Shown: positions 1 to 7,323 of the stretch, piece after piece
How the letters are laid out: every line of letters begins with the position of its first letter
Numbering within the stretch: the first letter of the stretch is position 1
NCBI GenBank assembly: GCA_937942965.1
Contig: CALDGN010000437.1
Location: 1 to 9,970, forward strand
DNA from: an uncultured Acidimicrobiales bacterium
GTDB lineage: Bacteria; Actinomycetota; Acidimicrobiia; Acidimicrobiales; UBA10347
DNA length: 9,970 bases
Direction: 5' to 3'
Made by a program: the position numbers and the translations under genes
Notes under the pieces: generated by a model
The model's input: the letters and a program-made list of their open reading frames with translations, nothing else
The model's database searches: none
What the model was told of the DNA's origin: nothing

Positions 1-1194
1 AAATCAACCGCCGCCCCATTTCGATTGTTCGCCCTACTGATCGCACTGTTCATGATCGCCGCCGCGTGCGGTGGCGGATCGTCCGGGACAGACGACGCTG
101 CCGACGCATCGAGTGACGAATCCACCGCCGACGCAGAGTCGAGTGAGTCGGAGACAGGCGAATCAGAGTCCGCCGCTTCAGGCGACGACTTCAGCGACTT
201 CAAGGTCGTCATGATTCTCGACGGCTCTGCCGAAGACGGCGGTTGGAACACCACGCACCTGCGCAGCGGTCGCCAGGTCGAAGCGAACTTCCCCGGTATC
301 GATTTCAGCTATGTCGAAGAAATCGAGCCCGGTCAGCCCGCAACCAACGCGTTCCAAGACGCCGTCGATGCTGGCGCCGACCTCGTCATCGGTACGACCT
401 TCTACCAGTTCGACATGATCGACGTCGCCAACGAAAACCCCGACGTCTACTTCCTGACCTGGGCTGGCTTCGAAGACCAGCCCAACGTCGGCCACTTCGC
501 GCAAGCGTCTGAAGACGGCCGCTACATGGACGGCATCGTCGCCGGCAGCCTGACCGAGTCGAACATCATCGGCTACCCCGTCGGCTTCCCGTTCGAAGAG
601 GTCAACCGTGCACTCAACGCCTTCACGCTCGGCGCCCGCGAAGTCAACCCTGACGTCGAAGTACGCGCCGTCTACCTGAACACCTGGTTTGACCCTGCGA
701 TCGAACAACAGGCCGCCGAAGCACTCGCCAACGCCGGCGCCGACGTCATCGCCCACGAAGTTGGTTCCCAGGTCTACGCGACCGTCATGGCACAGAACGA
801 CGGCTACGTCATCGGCTACACCAACGACTGGTCTGACTTCGAACCCGAGGCATGGGCCTCGTCGCTGATCTTCGACTGGAGCGTCTACTACTCCGAGCAG
901 ATCGAAGACATCATCGCCGGCGAGTTTGAGCCTGGCATTTCCTACGGTGGCCTCAAAGAGGGTTGGATCGACTTCGCTCCCTACGGCCCAGCCGTGACCC
1001 AGGAAACGCTCGACCTGATCGACGAGCGCAAGCAGGGCATCATCGACGGAACCTTCGACATGTTCGCTGGCCCGATCATGGACAACCAGGGCAACGTCAT
1101 CATCGCCGAAGGCGAAACGATTCCATTCGGAGAACGCAGCCTCTGCTGCCAGTGGTTGGTAGAGGGAATCGTCGGCGAGATCCCGGCCGGGTGA
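1..1194 (+). CDS. BMP-family ABC transporter substrate-binding lipoprotein, 5' end outside the window
   Basis: Extracellular lipid-anchored binding protein of a nucleoside-type ABC importer (Bmp family, PF02608; relatives PnrA and NupN bind purine nucleosides). The reading frame is open to base 1, and the first visible residues (KSTAAPFR, then a hydrophobic stretch) look like the inside of a lipoprotein signal peptide. The true start is therefore probably just left of the window, and the TTG at 25 is an unlikely start. Counting from base 1, the lipobox is IAAAC with Cys23. A Ser/Asp/Glu-rich linker (about residues 24-65) follows, then the periplasmic-binding fold to residue 397. DGGWN (79-83) fits the N-terminal ligand-site motif of one BMP subgroup, and the C-terminal QWLVEGIVG segment is also typical. 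It heads the transporter operon, 42 bases before the ATPase. The exact ligand (nucleoside, base or analogue) cannot be read from the sequence. Confidence 0.93.
   Translation, partial: KSTAAPFRLFALLIALFMIAAACGGGSSGTDDAADASSDESTADAESSESETGESESAASGDDFSDFKVVMILDGSAEDGGWNTTHLRSGRQVEANFPGIDFSYVEEIEPGQPATNAFQDAVDAGADLVIGTTFYQFDMIDVANENPDVYFLTWAGFEDQPNVGHFAQASEDGRYMDGIVAGSLTESNIIGYPVGFPFEEVNRALNAFTLGAREVNPDVEVRAVYLNTWFDPAIEQQAAEALANAGADVIAHEVGSQVYATVMAQNDGYVIGYTNDWSDFEPEAWASSLIFDWSVYYSEQIEDIIAGEFEPGISYGGLKEGWIDFAPYGPAVTQETLDLIDERKQGIIDGTFDMFAGPIMDNQGNVIIAEGETIPFGERSLCCQWLVEGIVGEIPAG
100..146 (+). repeat. Imperfect in-frame direct repeat in the lipoprotein linker
   Basis: GCCGACGCATCGAGTGA (100-116) recurs at 127-146 with one extra codon (GAG) after GCCGACGCA. 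The period is 27 bases, nine codons, so the frame is kept. At protein level it gives two acidic/serine-rich units (ADASSDEST and ADAESSESE) in the tether between the lipidated cysteine and the binding domain. It looks like small-scale duplication in a low-complexity linker rather than a functional site. Confidence 0.6.
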
Positions 1195-1212
1195 CCCTTC
1201 GTAGTGTCGTGA

Positions 1213-1245
1213 ACCGGCCATGTCGCATCGAGCGCCATGGCCGGT
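1213..1245 (+). promoter_or_regulatory. Strong hairpin covering the ATPase start codon
   Basis: ACCGGCCATG (1213-1222) and CATGGCCGGT (1236-1245) form a perfect 10-bp inverted repeat around a 13-base interval. Inside it, after one T/C mismatch, CGC (1224-1226) can pair with GCG (1232-1234) around the loop ATCGA, giving about 13 pairs. The ATG of the ATPase (1237-1239) lies in the 3' arm and pairs with CAT at 1219-1221. No T-run follows, so it is not an ordinary intrinsic terminator. Its place between binding protein and ATPase fits a structure that lowers ATPase translation or protects the 3' end of the lipoprotein mRNA, so that the binding protein is made in excess. The base pairing is seen; the role is inferred. 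Confidence 0.6.
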
Positions 1246-2796
1246 GAATCGACCCACCTCGAGGTCCGAAACCTGACCAAATCGTTCTATGGCGTTCCCG
1301 CCATCGATGCGGTCAACTTCGAACTTCGAGGCGGCGAAATTCACGGACTGCTCGGCGAGAACGGTGCCGGCAAGTCGACCTTGTGCTCGGTGCTGTCGGG
1401 GCTCTATCGCCCCGACAGCGGCACCGTGTCACTCAACGGTCAAGACGTCGCGTTTCGTTCACCGCAAGAAGCATCGAGCCATGGCATCGGCATGGTGTAT
1501 CAGCACTTCCGCTTGGTCAACAGCTTCACCGTTGCCCAGAACATTGTGCTCGGGTTGTCCAAGGACCAGCGGCCTCGATCGATGCGACAGGTCGAGCGCA
1601 TGGTTGGCGATCTGGCTGAAGAGTTCGGCCTGCACGTCGACCCCAGCGCGTCGATCTGGCAGCTATCCGTCGGTGAGCAGCAGCGCGTCGAGATCCTGAA
1701 GCAGCTGTTCCGCGGCGCCAAAATCCTGATCCTCGACGAACCCACCGCAGTCCTCGCGGCCCAGGAAACCGATCGGCTCTTCGACGCCGTCTCGACCATG
1801 GTGGACAAGGGCCACGGTGTGGTTCTGGTGTCGCACAAGATGGCCGAGACCATGGAGTACACCGACCGCATCACGGTGCTTCGCCGGGGCAAGAACGGCG
1901 GGTCGGTCGAGACCCGCGACACAACGCCCGCAGAGGTCGCACGCATGATGTTTGGCGACAGCAGCGCAGCCGAACGCACAACATTCGACACCTCGCACGA
2001 AGTCGGCGAACCCGTACTTTCGCTGTCCGGCGTGAGCGTGCTCGGTGACCACGGACTGCCCGCAGTCAACGATGTCTCGTTCGAGGTCCGCCGCGGCCAG
2101 GTCGTCGGTGTGGCCGGTGTCGCTGGCAACGGCCAACGCGAACTCCAAGAGGCCATTGCCGGCCTGCGCCCACTTGTCGAGGGAACCATCACGGTCGCCG
2201 ACACCGATTGCAGCAACGCCGGCCCCAAGGCCACGATGCAGGCCGGGCTCGCGTATGTGCCCGAAGATCGACTCGGCGTCGGTCTCGCTCCAGGCCTCCC
2301 GCTCGAGCACAACATGGTGCTCAAGAGTTACGACCGGGCTCCTCATTCTCGACGCGGCGTGTTGGCCGACGCCGCGATCGAAAAGACGATGGACATGCTC
2401 GTGGAGGACTTTGACGTGCGCGGCAACCGTCGGGGTATGCGAGTCAGTCTGATGTCCGGCGGCAATCTGCAAAAGGCGATCCTGGCTCGCGAGCTCAATG
2501 AGATCCATCAGGTGCTGCTCGCCGCGGCACCGACCCGAGGCCTCGACATGGCCGCAGCCGAGGCGGTTCGTGCCCACATCGTCGATGAACGAGCAACTCG
2601 CCGCGGTGTACTCGTCTTCTCCGAGGATCTTGATGAGATCGTGCACATGTCCGACGTCATCATCGTGATGTTCAAAGGCCGCATCGTCGGTTCGTTCGAG
2701 CGTGATGAACTCGACCTCGATCAGGTCGGTTTGCTGATGACCGGGTCGGGTCTCGACGCCGACGACGCTTCCGACCAGGTCTCGGCGGCCTCATGA
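1237..2796 (+). CDS. Nucleoside-type ABC transporter ATPase, two fused nucleotide-binding domains
   Basis: Cytoplasmic ATPase of the BMP-type importer, 519 residues, the usual size for the double-domain NupO/sugar-importer ATPases. Domain 1 looks complete: Walker A GENGAGKST (40-48), Q-loop Gln89, signature LSVGEQ (143-148), Walker B ILILDEPT (163-170) with Glu168, and switch His200. Domain 2 is degenerate as in this family: GVAGNGQRE (294-302) in place of Walker A, signature LMSGGN (405-410), LLAAAPTRGLD around 427-437 with neither the Asp nor the Glu of Walker B, and SED instead of a switch histidine. ATP hydrolysis thus probably rests on one composite site. A stop codon at 1210-1212 in the same frame and no other nearby start support ATG 1237. 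Only a weak GAG (1230-1232) precedes it, and the start codon sits in a hairpin. It overlaps the next gene by ATGA. Confidence 0.95.
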   Translation: MAGESTHLEVRNLTKSFYGVPAIDAVNFELRGGEIHGLLGENGAGKSTLCSVLSGLYRPDSGTVSLNGQDVAFRSPQEASSHGIGMVYQHFRLVNSFTVAQNIVLGLSKDQRPRSMRQVERMVGDLAEEFGLHVDPSASIWQLSVGEQQRVEILKQLFRGAKILILDEPTAVLAAQETDRLFDAVSTMVDKGHGVVLVSHKMAETMEYTDRITVLRRGKNGGSVETRDTTPAEVARMMFGDSSAAERTTFDTSHEVGEPVLSLSGVSVLGDHGLPAVNDVSFEVRRGQVVGVAGVAGNGQRELQEAIAGLRPLVEGTITVADTDCSNAGPKATMQAGLAYVPEDRLGVGLAPGLPLEHNMVLKSYDRAPHSRRGVLADAAIEKTMDMLVEDFDVRGNRRGMRVSLMSGGNLQKAILARELNEIHQVLLAAAPTRGLDMAAAEAVRAHIVDERATRRGVLVFSEDLDEIVHMSDVIIVMFKGRIVGSFERDELDLDQVGLLMTGSGLDADDASDQVSAAS

Positions 2797-3926
2797 CCAG
2801 TCGTCTCCGTGTCACACCCCGAGGCTTCTCGGGTCCCGGGGTTCGCTTTGGCGTGCCGTTCAGCGCGCTCGTCGTTGCGTTGCTGCTCGGCGCGATCATT
2901 CTGGCCGTCGCCGGAAACGACCCGATCGAGGCCTATCGCACAATGTTCGACGCCAGCCTGAATGGCTGGAGTTCGATGACTCGCACGCTTGCGCTGGCGA
3001 CGCCACTGATCCTCACCGGCCTGGCCGCGGCGGTTGCGTTCCAGATGCGGGTGTACAACATCGGCGGCGAAGGCCAGCTGTACCTCGGAGCGATCGCAGC
3101 AAGTTACGTGGGCCTGGCGCTTCCGGAAACGACGCCGATGGTGTTCATGCTCGGCGCGATGTTGGTGGCTGGAGCCACGGCGGGAGCGTTGTGGGCATTG
3201 TTAGCGGCGATCCCCAAAGCCTTTGTCAACGCCGACGAGATCATCACAACCTTGATGCTCAACTTCGTGGCGCTGTCGCTGATGAACTGGTTGATCTTCG
3301 GGTCCCGCAGTTTCTGGCGCGATCCGCGACGTCCGGTTCCGAGCGGCAAGCGGCTGCCCGAGAACGCGATCATGCCCGAGCTATCGGGCCGTATGCACAT
3401 CGGCATCATCATCGCCGTGGTCGCCGCCGTCTTGCTGTGGTGGCTCTTGCAGAAGACATCGTGGGGCTTCCAAATTCGCACGATCGGCGATTCGCCGAGA
3501 GCAGCTCGTTACGCCGGCATGAGCGTCCGTGGCAAGACCATGGCGGTGCTTGCGTTGTCGGGTGCGCTCGCAGCTATCGCCGGCGTTAGCGAGGTCAGCG
3601 GCGTAACCAAGGGCCTCGAGCCGGTCGCGCTCACCAGCAACATCGGCTTCACCGGGATCATCATCGCGGTCGTCGCCCGATCCAATCCTCTTGGCGTCGT
3701 GCCGGTTTCGATCTTTCTCGCCGCGATCACGACCTCGGGAAGCCGACTGCAGTCGATCGGCATCAACGTCCAGGTCGTGTTGTTGCTCCAGGGTCTGATC
3801 TTCTTGACGGTCACCGCAGGCGAGTTCTTCGTGATGAACAAGGTGAGCCTCACGGGCTCAGCCATCGCGGGGCCGGCCGACGATTCATCATCTCCGGCAA
3901 CTGACGTGGCAGAGGCAACGGCATGA
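2793..3926 (+). CDS. Nucleoside-type ABC transporter permease, first subunit (NupP/BmpC type)
   Basis: Inner-membrane permease of the BPD_transp_2 family (PF02653), 377 residues. It should pair with the permease encoded next to form the channel for the BMP lipoprotein's ligand. Hydrophobic segments lie near residues 22-42, 66-86, 96-140 (probably two), 152-170, 202-220, 248-265, 283-305 and 325-345. NIGGEGQLYLGA (89-100) is the family's hallmark, and the loop around GDSPRAARYAGM (232-243) is the expected contact with the ATPase. The C-terminal tail (about 350-377) is Ser/Asp/Ala-rich and probably disordered. The start overlaps the ATPase stop (ATGA), implying translational coupling; I see no good ribosome binding site. 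A TTA leucine codon at 3201-3203, usually rare in GC-rich actinobacteria, is a small oddity. Confidence 0.94.
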   Translation: MTSRLRVTPRGFSGPGVRFGVPFSALVVALLLGAIILAVAGNDPIEAYRTMFDASLNGWSSMTRTLALATPLILTGLAAAVAFQMRVYNIGGEGQLYLGAIAASYVGLALPETTPMVFMLGAMLVAGATAGALWALLAAIPKAFVNADEIITTLMLNFVALSLMNWLIFGSRSFWRDPRRPVPSGKRLPENAIMPELSGRMHIGIIIAVVAAVLLWWLLQKTSWGFQIRTIGDSPRAARYAGMSVRGKTMAVLALSGALAAIAGVSEVSGVTKGLEPVALTSNIGFTGIIIAVVARSNPLGVVPVSIFLAAITTSGSRLQSIGINVQVVLLLQGLIFLTVTAGEFFVMNKVSLTGSAIAGPADDSSSPATDVAEATA

Positions 3927-4870
3927 ACGACACCGTGTTGATCCTGTCCATCGCCAGCGCCATCGTCGCGGCGACCCCGATCCTGTTTGCGGCGCTCGGC
4001 GAAATCATCACCAACCGATCCGGCGTGATGAACCTGGGCATCGAAGGCATGATGCTCATGGGCGGCGTCATCGGATTCTGGGCCGGCAACGGCACCGGCA
4101 GCCTGACGATGGCACTGATCGCCGGAGGATTCGGCGGGGTGTTCCTTGCGCTCATTCACGCCGTGCTCGCCGTTACTCTGCGTGTCGACCAGACCGTCTC
4201 TGGCCTGTCACTCGTCATTGTCGGTTCGGGCCTGTCCTCGTTCATCGGTACCAGCGGCGAACCCAGCCTGCTTTCGGCCCGCAATGCAGTCGAGGTCACG
4301 CCCCTTCTGCCGAGCGCGCTTCGCGACCTGCCGGCCGTGGGGCCGATTCTGTTCGGCCACGACATCGTCGTCTACATCGGTGTGCTCGCAGTGATCGCAG
4401 CAACCTATGTGCTCAATCGCACGCCGCAGGGACTCGCCCTGCGTGCCGTTGGCGAAGATCCCGCGGCAGCTGACGCCGCTGGTATCTCGGTCGTCAAGAT
4501 GCGCTACATCGCCACCGCAGTCGGCGGTTTCGGTGCCGGTGTCGGCGGCGCCTATCTGACCGTCGCCATCGTCGGTACCTGGCAGAACGGCCTGACGGCC
4601 GGCATCGGCTGGATCGCCGTGGCGTTGGTCATCCTTGCCGGTTGGCGACCCTGGCTCGCTCTGCTCGGAGCGCTCGCCTTTGGCGGCCTAAACGGGCTGG
4701 GTTTCACGCTGCAGCTCGCCCAGGTGAACGTGCCGTCGGACTTCTTGAAGATGATGCCGTTCATCGCGGCCTACCTGGTCGTGATCCTGGTGTCCGCAAG
4801 CCCCAACCGGGCCCGACGCTTGGCTGCGCCTGCGGCGCTGGCCCAGCCGTACTCACGCGAAGATCGCTAA
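3923..4870 (+). CDS. Nucleoside-type ABC transporter permease, second subunit (NupQ/BmpD type)
   Basis: Second BPD_transp_2 permease, 315 residues, the usual size for the shorter partner in these systems. NLGIEGMMLMG (37-47) is the family signature, and RAVGEDPAAADAAGISV (about 174-190) is the cytoplasmic loop expected to meet the ATPase. Hydrophobic segments occur near 5-27, 40-55, 62-86, 94-108, 147-163, 197-216, 225-260 (probably two) and 275-291. The start ATG overlaps the preceding stop as ATGA, and AGAGG at 3911-3915 sits 7 bases upstream, so both coupling and direct initiation are possible. The oxygenase follows after 16 bases. With a lipoprotein, double ATPase and two permeases, the importer is complete. 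Confidence 0.94.
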   Translation: MNDTVLILSIASAIVAATPILFAALGEIITNRSGVMNLGIEGMMLMGGVIGFWAGNGTGSLTMALIAGGFGGVFLALIHAVLAVTLRVDQTVSGLSLVIVGSGLSSFIGTSGEPSLLSARNAVEVTPLLPSALRDLPAVGPILFGHDIVVYIGVLAVIAATYVLNRTPQGLALRAVGEDPAAADAAGISVVKMRYIATAVGGFGAGVGGAYLTVAIVGTWQNGLTAGIGWIAVALVILAGWRPWLALLGALAFGGLNGLGFTLQLAQVNVPSDFLKMMPFIAAYLVVILVSASPNRARRLAAPAALAQPYSREDR

Positions 4871-4876
4871 CCCCAC

Positions 4877-4881
4877 AGGAG
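4877..4881 (+). promoter_or_regulatory. Ribosome binding site of the oxygenase
   Basis: AGGAG lies 5 bases before ATG 4887 in the 16-base gap after the second permease gene. It fixes the oxygenase start and shows that this gene is independently initiated within the transporter transcript. Confidence 0.75.
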
Positions 4882-4886
4882 CCTCT

Positions 4887-5870
4887 ATGACCACCGGTTT
4901 CATTCCGCTCGTTGATCTGGAGCCGTGGTTCAACGGCGACGAGCCGGCCCGCTTGGAGCTCGCGCAGCAAGTCGACGCGCATCTTCAACGCTGTGGCTTC
5001 CTGGTTGTCGTCAACCATGGGATCGAGCAGTCAGTGATGAGCGACACCCGAGCGGCCGCCACCGAGTTCTTCCACACACCAGAACCAGACAAGGCCAAAC
5101 TCACCTCGACCAACGGGGCCTACCGCGGCTGGGTCGGTGCGGGTAAAGAATCGAACGCTGCCACCTATGGCATCGACACGCCCCCGGACCTCAAAGAGAC
5201 ATTCGCGTTTGCCTGCGTCGACGTCGAGAACGAGGCCGTTCGCACCGAGCACCCATCGTGGTACGCACCAAATCTGTGGCCAGAGAACGTGCCGTCACTC
5301 CAACCTGTCGCCGAAGCGTTCTGGCGCAGCGCCCGCGACTTGGCCGATGAACTGCTGCAGCTGTTTGCGCTCGCACTGGGTCTAGAGCAGAACCATCTCC
5401 TCGACCGCTGCCGCAACAGCACAGCCAGCGTCAACCTCAACTGGTACTGGCCCTACACCCGCCAAGATCCTGTCGAGGGTCAGTTCCGCATCGGCCCGCA
5501 TACCGACTTCGGCACGTTCACGATCCTGGACCGCCAGCCCGGCATGGGCGGGCTTCAGGTGCTCGATGACGATGGCAACTGGGTCGACGCACCCACCGTC
5601 GACGGCAGCCTGATCGTGAACACCGGCGACATGTTGACGCAGTGGGCGAACGACCGTTGGCGCTCGAACGAACACCGAGTGCTTCCGCCCGCCGTCGACG
5701 CTCCGAATGAAGAACTGATCAGCCTGGTCTTCTTCCATGAGCCCGACGCCGACGCGATGATCGAACCGTTCGAGACCTGCGTCAGCGCGGAGAATCCGGC
5801 GCGCTACGAACCAATCGCGTCCATGGACTACCTGGCCGAGAAGTTCGCCGCCCTCGCCGTCAGCGACTGA
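4887..5870 (+). CDS. Isopenicillin N synthase-like Fe(II)/2-oxoglutarate-type oxygenase
   Basis: Cytoplasmic non-haem iron oxygenase, 327 residues, with the two-part layout of this superfamily: DIOX_N (about 5-115, including GFLVVVNHGI at 37-46) and the 2OG-FeII_Oxy barrel (about 178-285). The iron ligands are His205 and Asp207 (HTD) and distal His263; the NxY motif is Asn185-Tyr187. The RxS motif after the distal His reads Leu277-Ile-Ser279, so the usual arginine anchoring a carboxylate (2-oxoglutarate in most members, substrate in IPNS) is absent. The cosubstrate is therefore uncertain. Family members do oxidative ring closure, hydroxylation or demethylation; eukaryotic thymine 7-hydroxylase belongs to this fold. 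Its place as last gene of a nucleoside-importer operon suggests a nucleoside or base substrate, which is inference. Actual penicillin biosynthesis is unlikely: no peptide synthetase is nearby. Confidence 0.9.
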   Translation: MTTGFIPLVDLEPWFNGDEPARLELAQQVDAHLQRCGFLVVVNHGIEQSVMSDTRAAATEFFHTPEPDKAKLTSTNGAYRGWVGAGKESNAATYGIDTPPDLKETFAFACVDVENEAVRTEHPSWYAPNLWPENVPSLQPVAEAFWRSARDLADELLQLFALALGLEQNHLLDRCRNSTASVNLNWYWPYTRQDPVEGQFRIGPHTDFGTFTILDRQPGMGGLQVLDDDGNWVDAPTVDGSLIVNTGDMLTQWANDRWRSNEHRVLPPAVDAPNEELISLVFFHEPDADAMIEPFETCVSAENPARYEPIASMDYLAEKFAALAVSD

Positions 5871-7320
5871 GCGGCATCGCCGGTTGAGGCCGGCTCGGTC
5901 TCCGTAGCGACCAGCGCGCAATCGGCACCGCGGCCAACGCGATCACCGCCGCCAGCACGAACGCCGCCGCCGAGGCGTTGCTGAACGCGTCGCGCTCGGC
6001 CTGTGTCGCGACATCGCCGATGACGGTCGTGCCGCCGTCAGGCACCCCTGCTTCGAACCACACGCGTTGGAGCGCGCCGAGCAGCCCGATTCCCATCGAG
6101 GCACCGAGCTCGATCGCCATGTCGTTCACGCTCGAGGCGACGCCCGCATACGCCGGCTCGACCGAGCCGACGATCCGTTCGATCGACAGCGGAATCGTGA
6201 GCCCATTGCCGGCTCCCGCGATGACGCCGGCGATGACGAACCACAGTCGGTTGCCTTCGGGGGTGAATCCCATCCCGACATAGCCGACGGCCATGAGCAC
6301 CAGGCCCAACGTGATCAACGATTCGATGCGGAAGCGCTCGGACAGCTGTACCGAGCCGTTTGCCACGATCACCTCAGTGACGCCGATCGGGACCAGCAGC
6401 AATCCGGCCATCAGGCCCGTCTCGCCCCAGCCGATCTGCAAGAGCAGCGCACCGACAAAGAACACACCGTTGAACCCAAAGGCGGCGAGGGTCAGCGTGC
6501 CAGCGCCGAGCGATCGCTCTCGATCATCGAAGAGTTCGAGTGGAAGCAGCGGATCGGTCGTGCTGGCCTCGTAGCGCACGAAGGCGACCGTGAATCCGAT
6601 TGCGCCGATTGCCGACAGCGCCGTGGTGATGCTCAGCGGATGGACAGGGCCCTCGATGACCAGGAAGACCAGACAGGCAACCGCAGCAACGGACAACAAC
6701 GCGCCCACGATGTCGAACCGACCGGTGCGTTGGCCGGGCAGCGACGGCACCCAGAACGGCACGGCGATCAGGCCGATGACGGCGAGCACACCATTGAGGA
6801 TGAACACCGCCTGCCATCCGGAGACGCTGAGCATCCAGCCGCCGAGGAACGGACCAAACGCCCCACCAGCAGCTGCGATGCTCGACCACATTGCGATCGC
6901 CCGCGGCCGGGTCCGGTCGTCGAACACTTCGCTGACGGTCGCCAGCGTCGCCGGCATCATCATCGCGGCACCAAGCCCCGCGATGCTTCGCATGATGATC
7001 AGAAACGAGACCGAGCCTCCGAGCGCCGCCAGCAGATTGGCCGCACCCAGGATCGAGAACCCGATGATGAGCGCAGCCCGACGACCGATCCGATCGCCGA
7101 TCGCTCCTCCAGCGAGCAGGAGTCCCGCGAACGCGATCGCGTATGAGTCAACGATCCACTGCAGGTCGCTGATGTCGGCGTCGAACGCAGCTGCGATCTC
7201 GGCCAGCGCAACGTTCAGCGAGCTGAGCGAGACGACCAGAAGGAAGACGCCGAGGCAGGAGACTGCGAGCGCGCGCCACCGGTCTGGGTGACCGGCCGCA
7301 GCCTCTGGCCCGTTGGCCAC
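5860..7320 (-). CDS. MFS transporter, DHA2 (EmrB/QacA-like) family
   Basis: Integral membrane proton-coupled transporter, 486 residues, the length of 14-helix DHA2 proteins, usually exporters of drugs or metabolites. Motif A is GGAIGDRIGRR (71-81) and motif C includes GPFLGGWML (156-164). LQWIVDSYAIAFAGLLLAGG (53-72) is a segment common in actinobacterial members. The membrane aspartate often seen in helix 1 of DHA2 proteins (LDxTIVNVALP) is missing; the region reads SLSSLNVALA. The start is GTG at 7320, forced by the upstream deaminase's amber stop two codons before it in the same frame. There is no clear ribosome binding site, so it is probably translated by coupling. Its 3' end overlaps the convergent oxygenase by 11 bases. 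Export of a pathway product or a toxic purine is possible, but the substrate cannot be told. Confidence 0.92.
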   Translation of the reverse strand: MANGPEAAAGHPDRWRALAVSCLGVFLLVVSLSSLNVALAEIAAAFDADISDLQWIVDSYAIAFAGLLLAGGAIGDRIGRRAALIIGFSILGAANLLAALGGSVSFLIIMRSIAGLGAAMMMPATLATVSEVFDDRTRPRAIAMWSSIAAAGGAFGPFLGGWMLSVSGWQAVFILNGVLAVIGLIAVPFWVPSLPGQRTGRFDIVGALLSVAAVACLVFLVIEGPVHPLSITTALSAIGAIGFTVAFVRYEASTTDPLLPLELFDDRERSLGAGTLTLAAFGFNGVFFVGALLLQIGWGETGLMAGLLLVPIGVTEVIVANGSVQLSERFRIESLITLGLVLMAVGYVGMGFTPEGNRLWFVIAGVIAGAGNGLTIPLSIERIVGSVEPAYAGVASSVNDMAIELGASMGIGLLGALQRVWFEAGVPDGGTTVIGDVATQAERDAFSNASAAAFVLAAVIALAAVPIARWSLRRPSRPQPAMPLSR

Positions 7321-7323
7321 TCG

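Noticed and set aside
178..1344. 388-codon open frame antisense to the lipoprotein gene
   Set aside because: It mirrors a well-supported BMP gene, its protein has no recognisable domain, and long antisense frames are expected with GC-rich third positions.
1663..2646. 327-codon open frame antisense to the ATPase gene
   Set aside because: It lies wholly within a confident ABC ATPase and shows no family motif.
4887..5870. True isopenicillin N synthase and a beta-lactam pathway
   Set aside because: The fold matches, but the RxS arginine is missing and no peptide synthetase or other pathway gene is present; the neighbours are a nucleoside importer.
5879..5894. GCCGG/CCGGC hairpin just after the oxygenase stop as a terminator
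   Set aside because: Only 5 pairs, no T-run, and it lies inside the MFS coding sequence; chance is likely at this GC content.
6067..7146. 359-codon open frame antisense to the MFS gene
   Set aside because: The product is very rich in Arg, Asp, His and Gln without any fold-like pattern, typical of the complement of a membrane protein gene.
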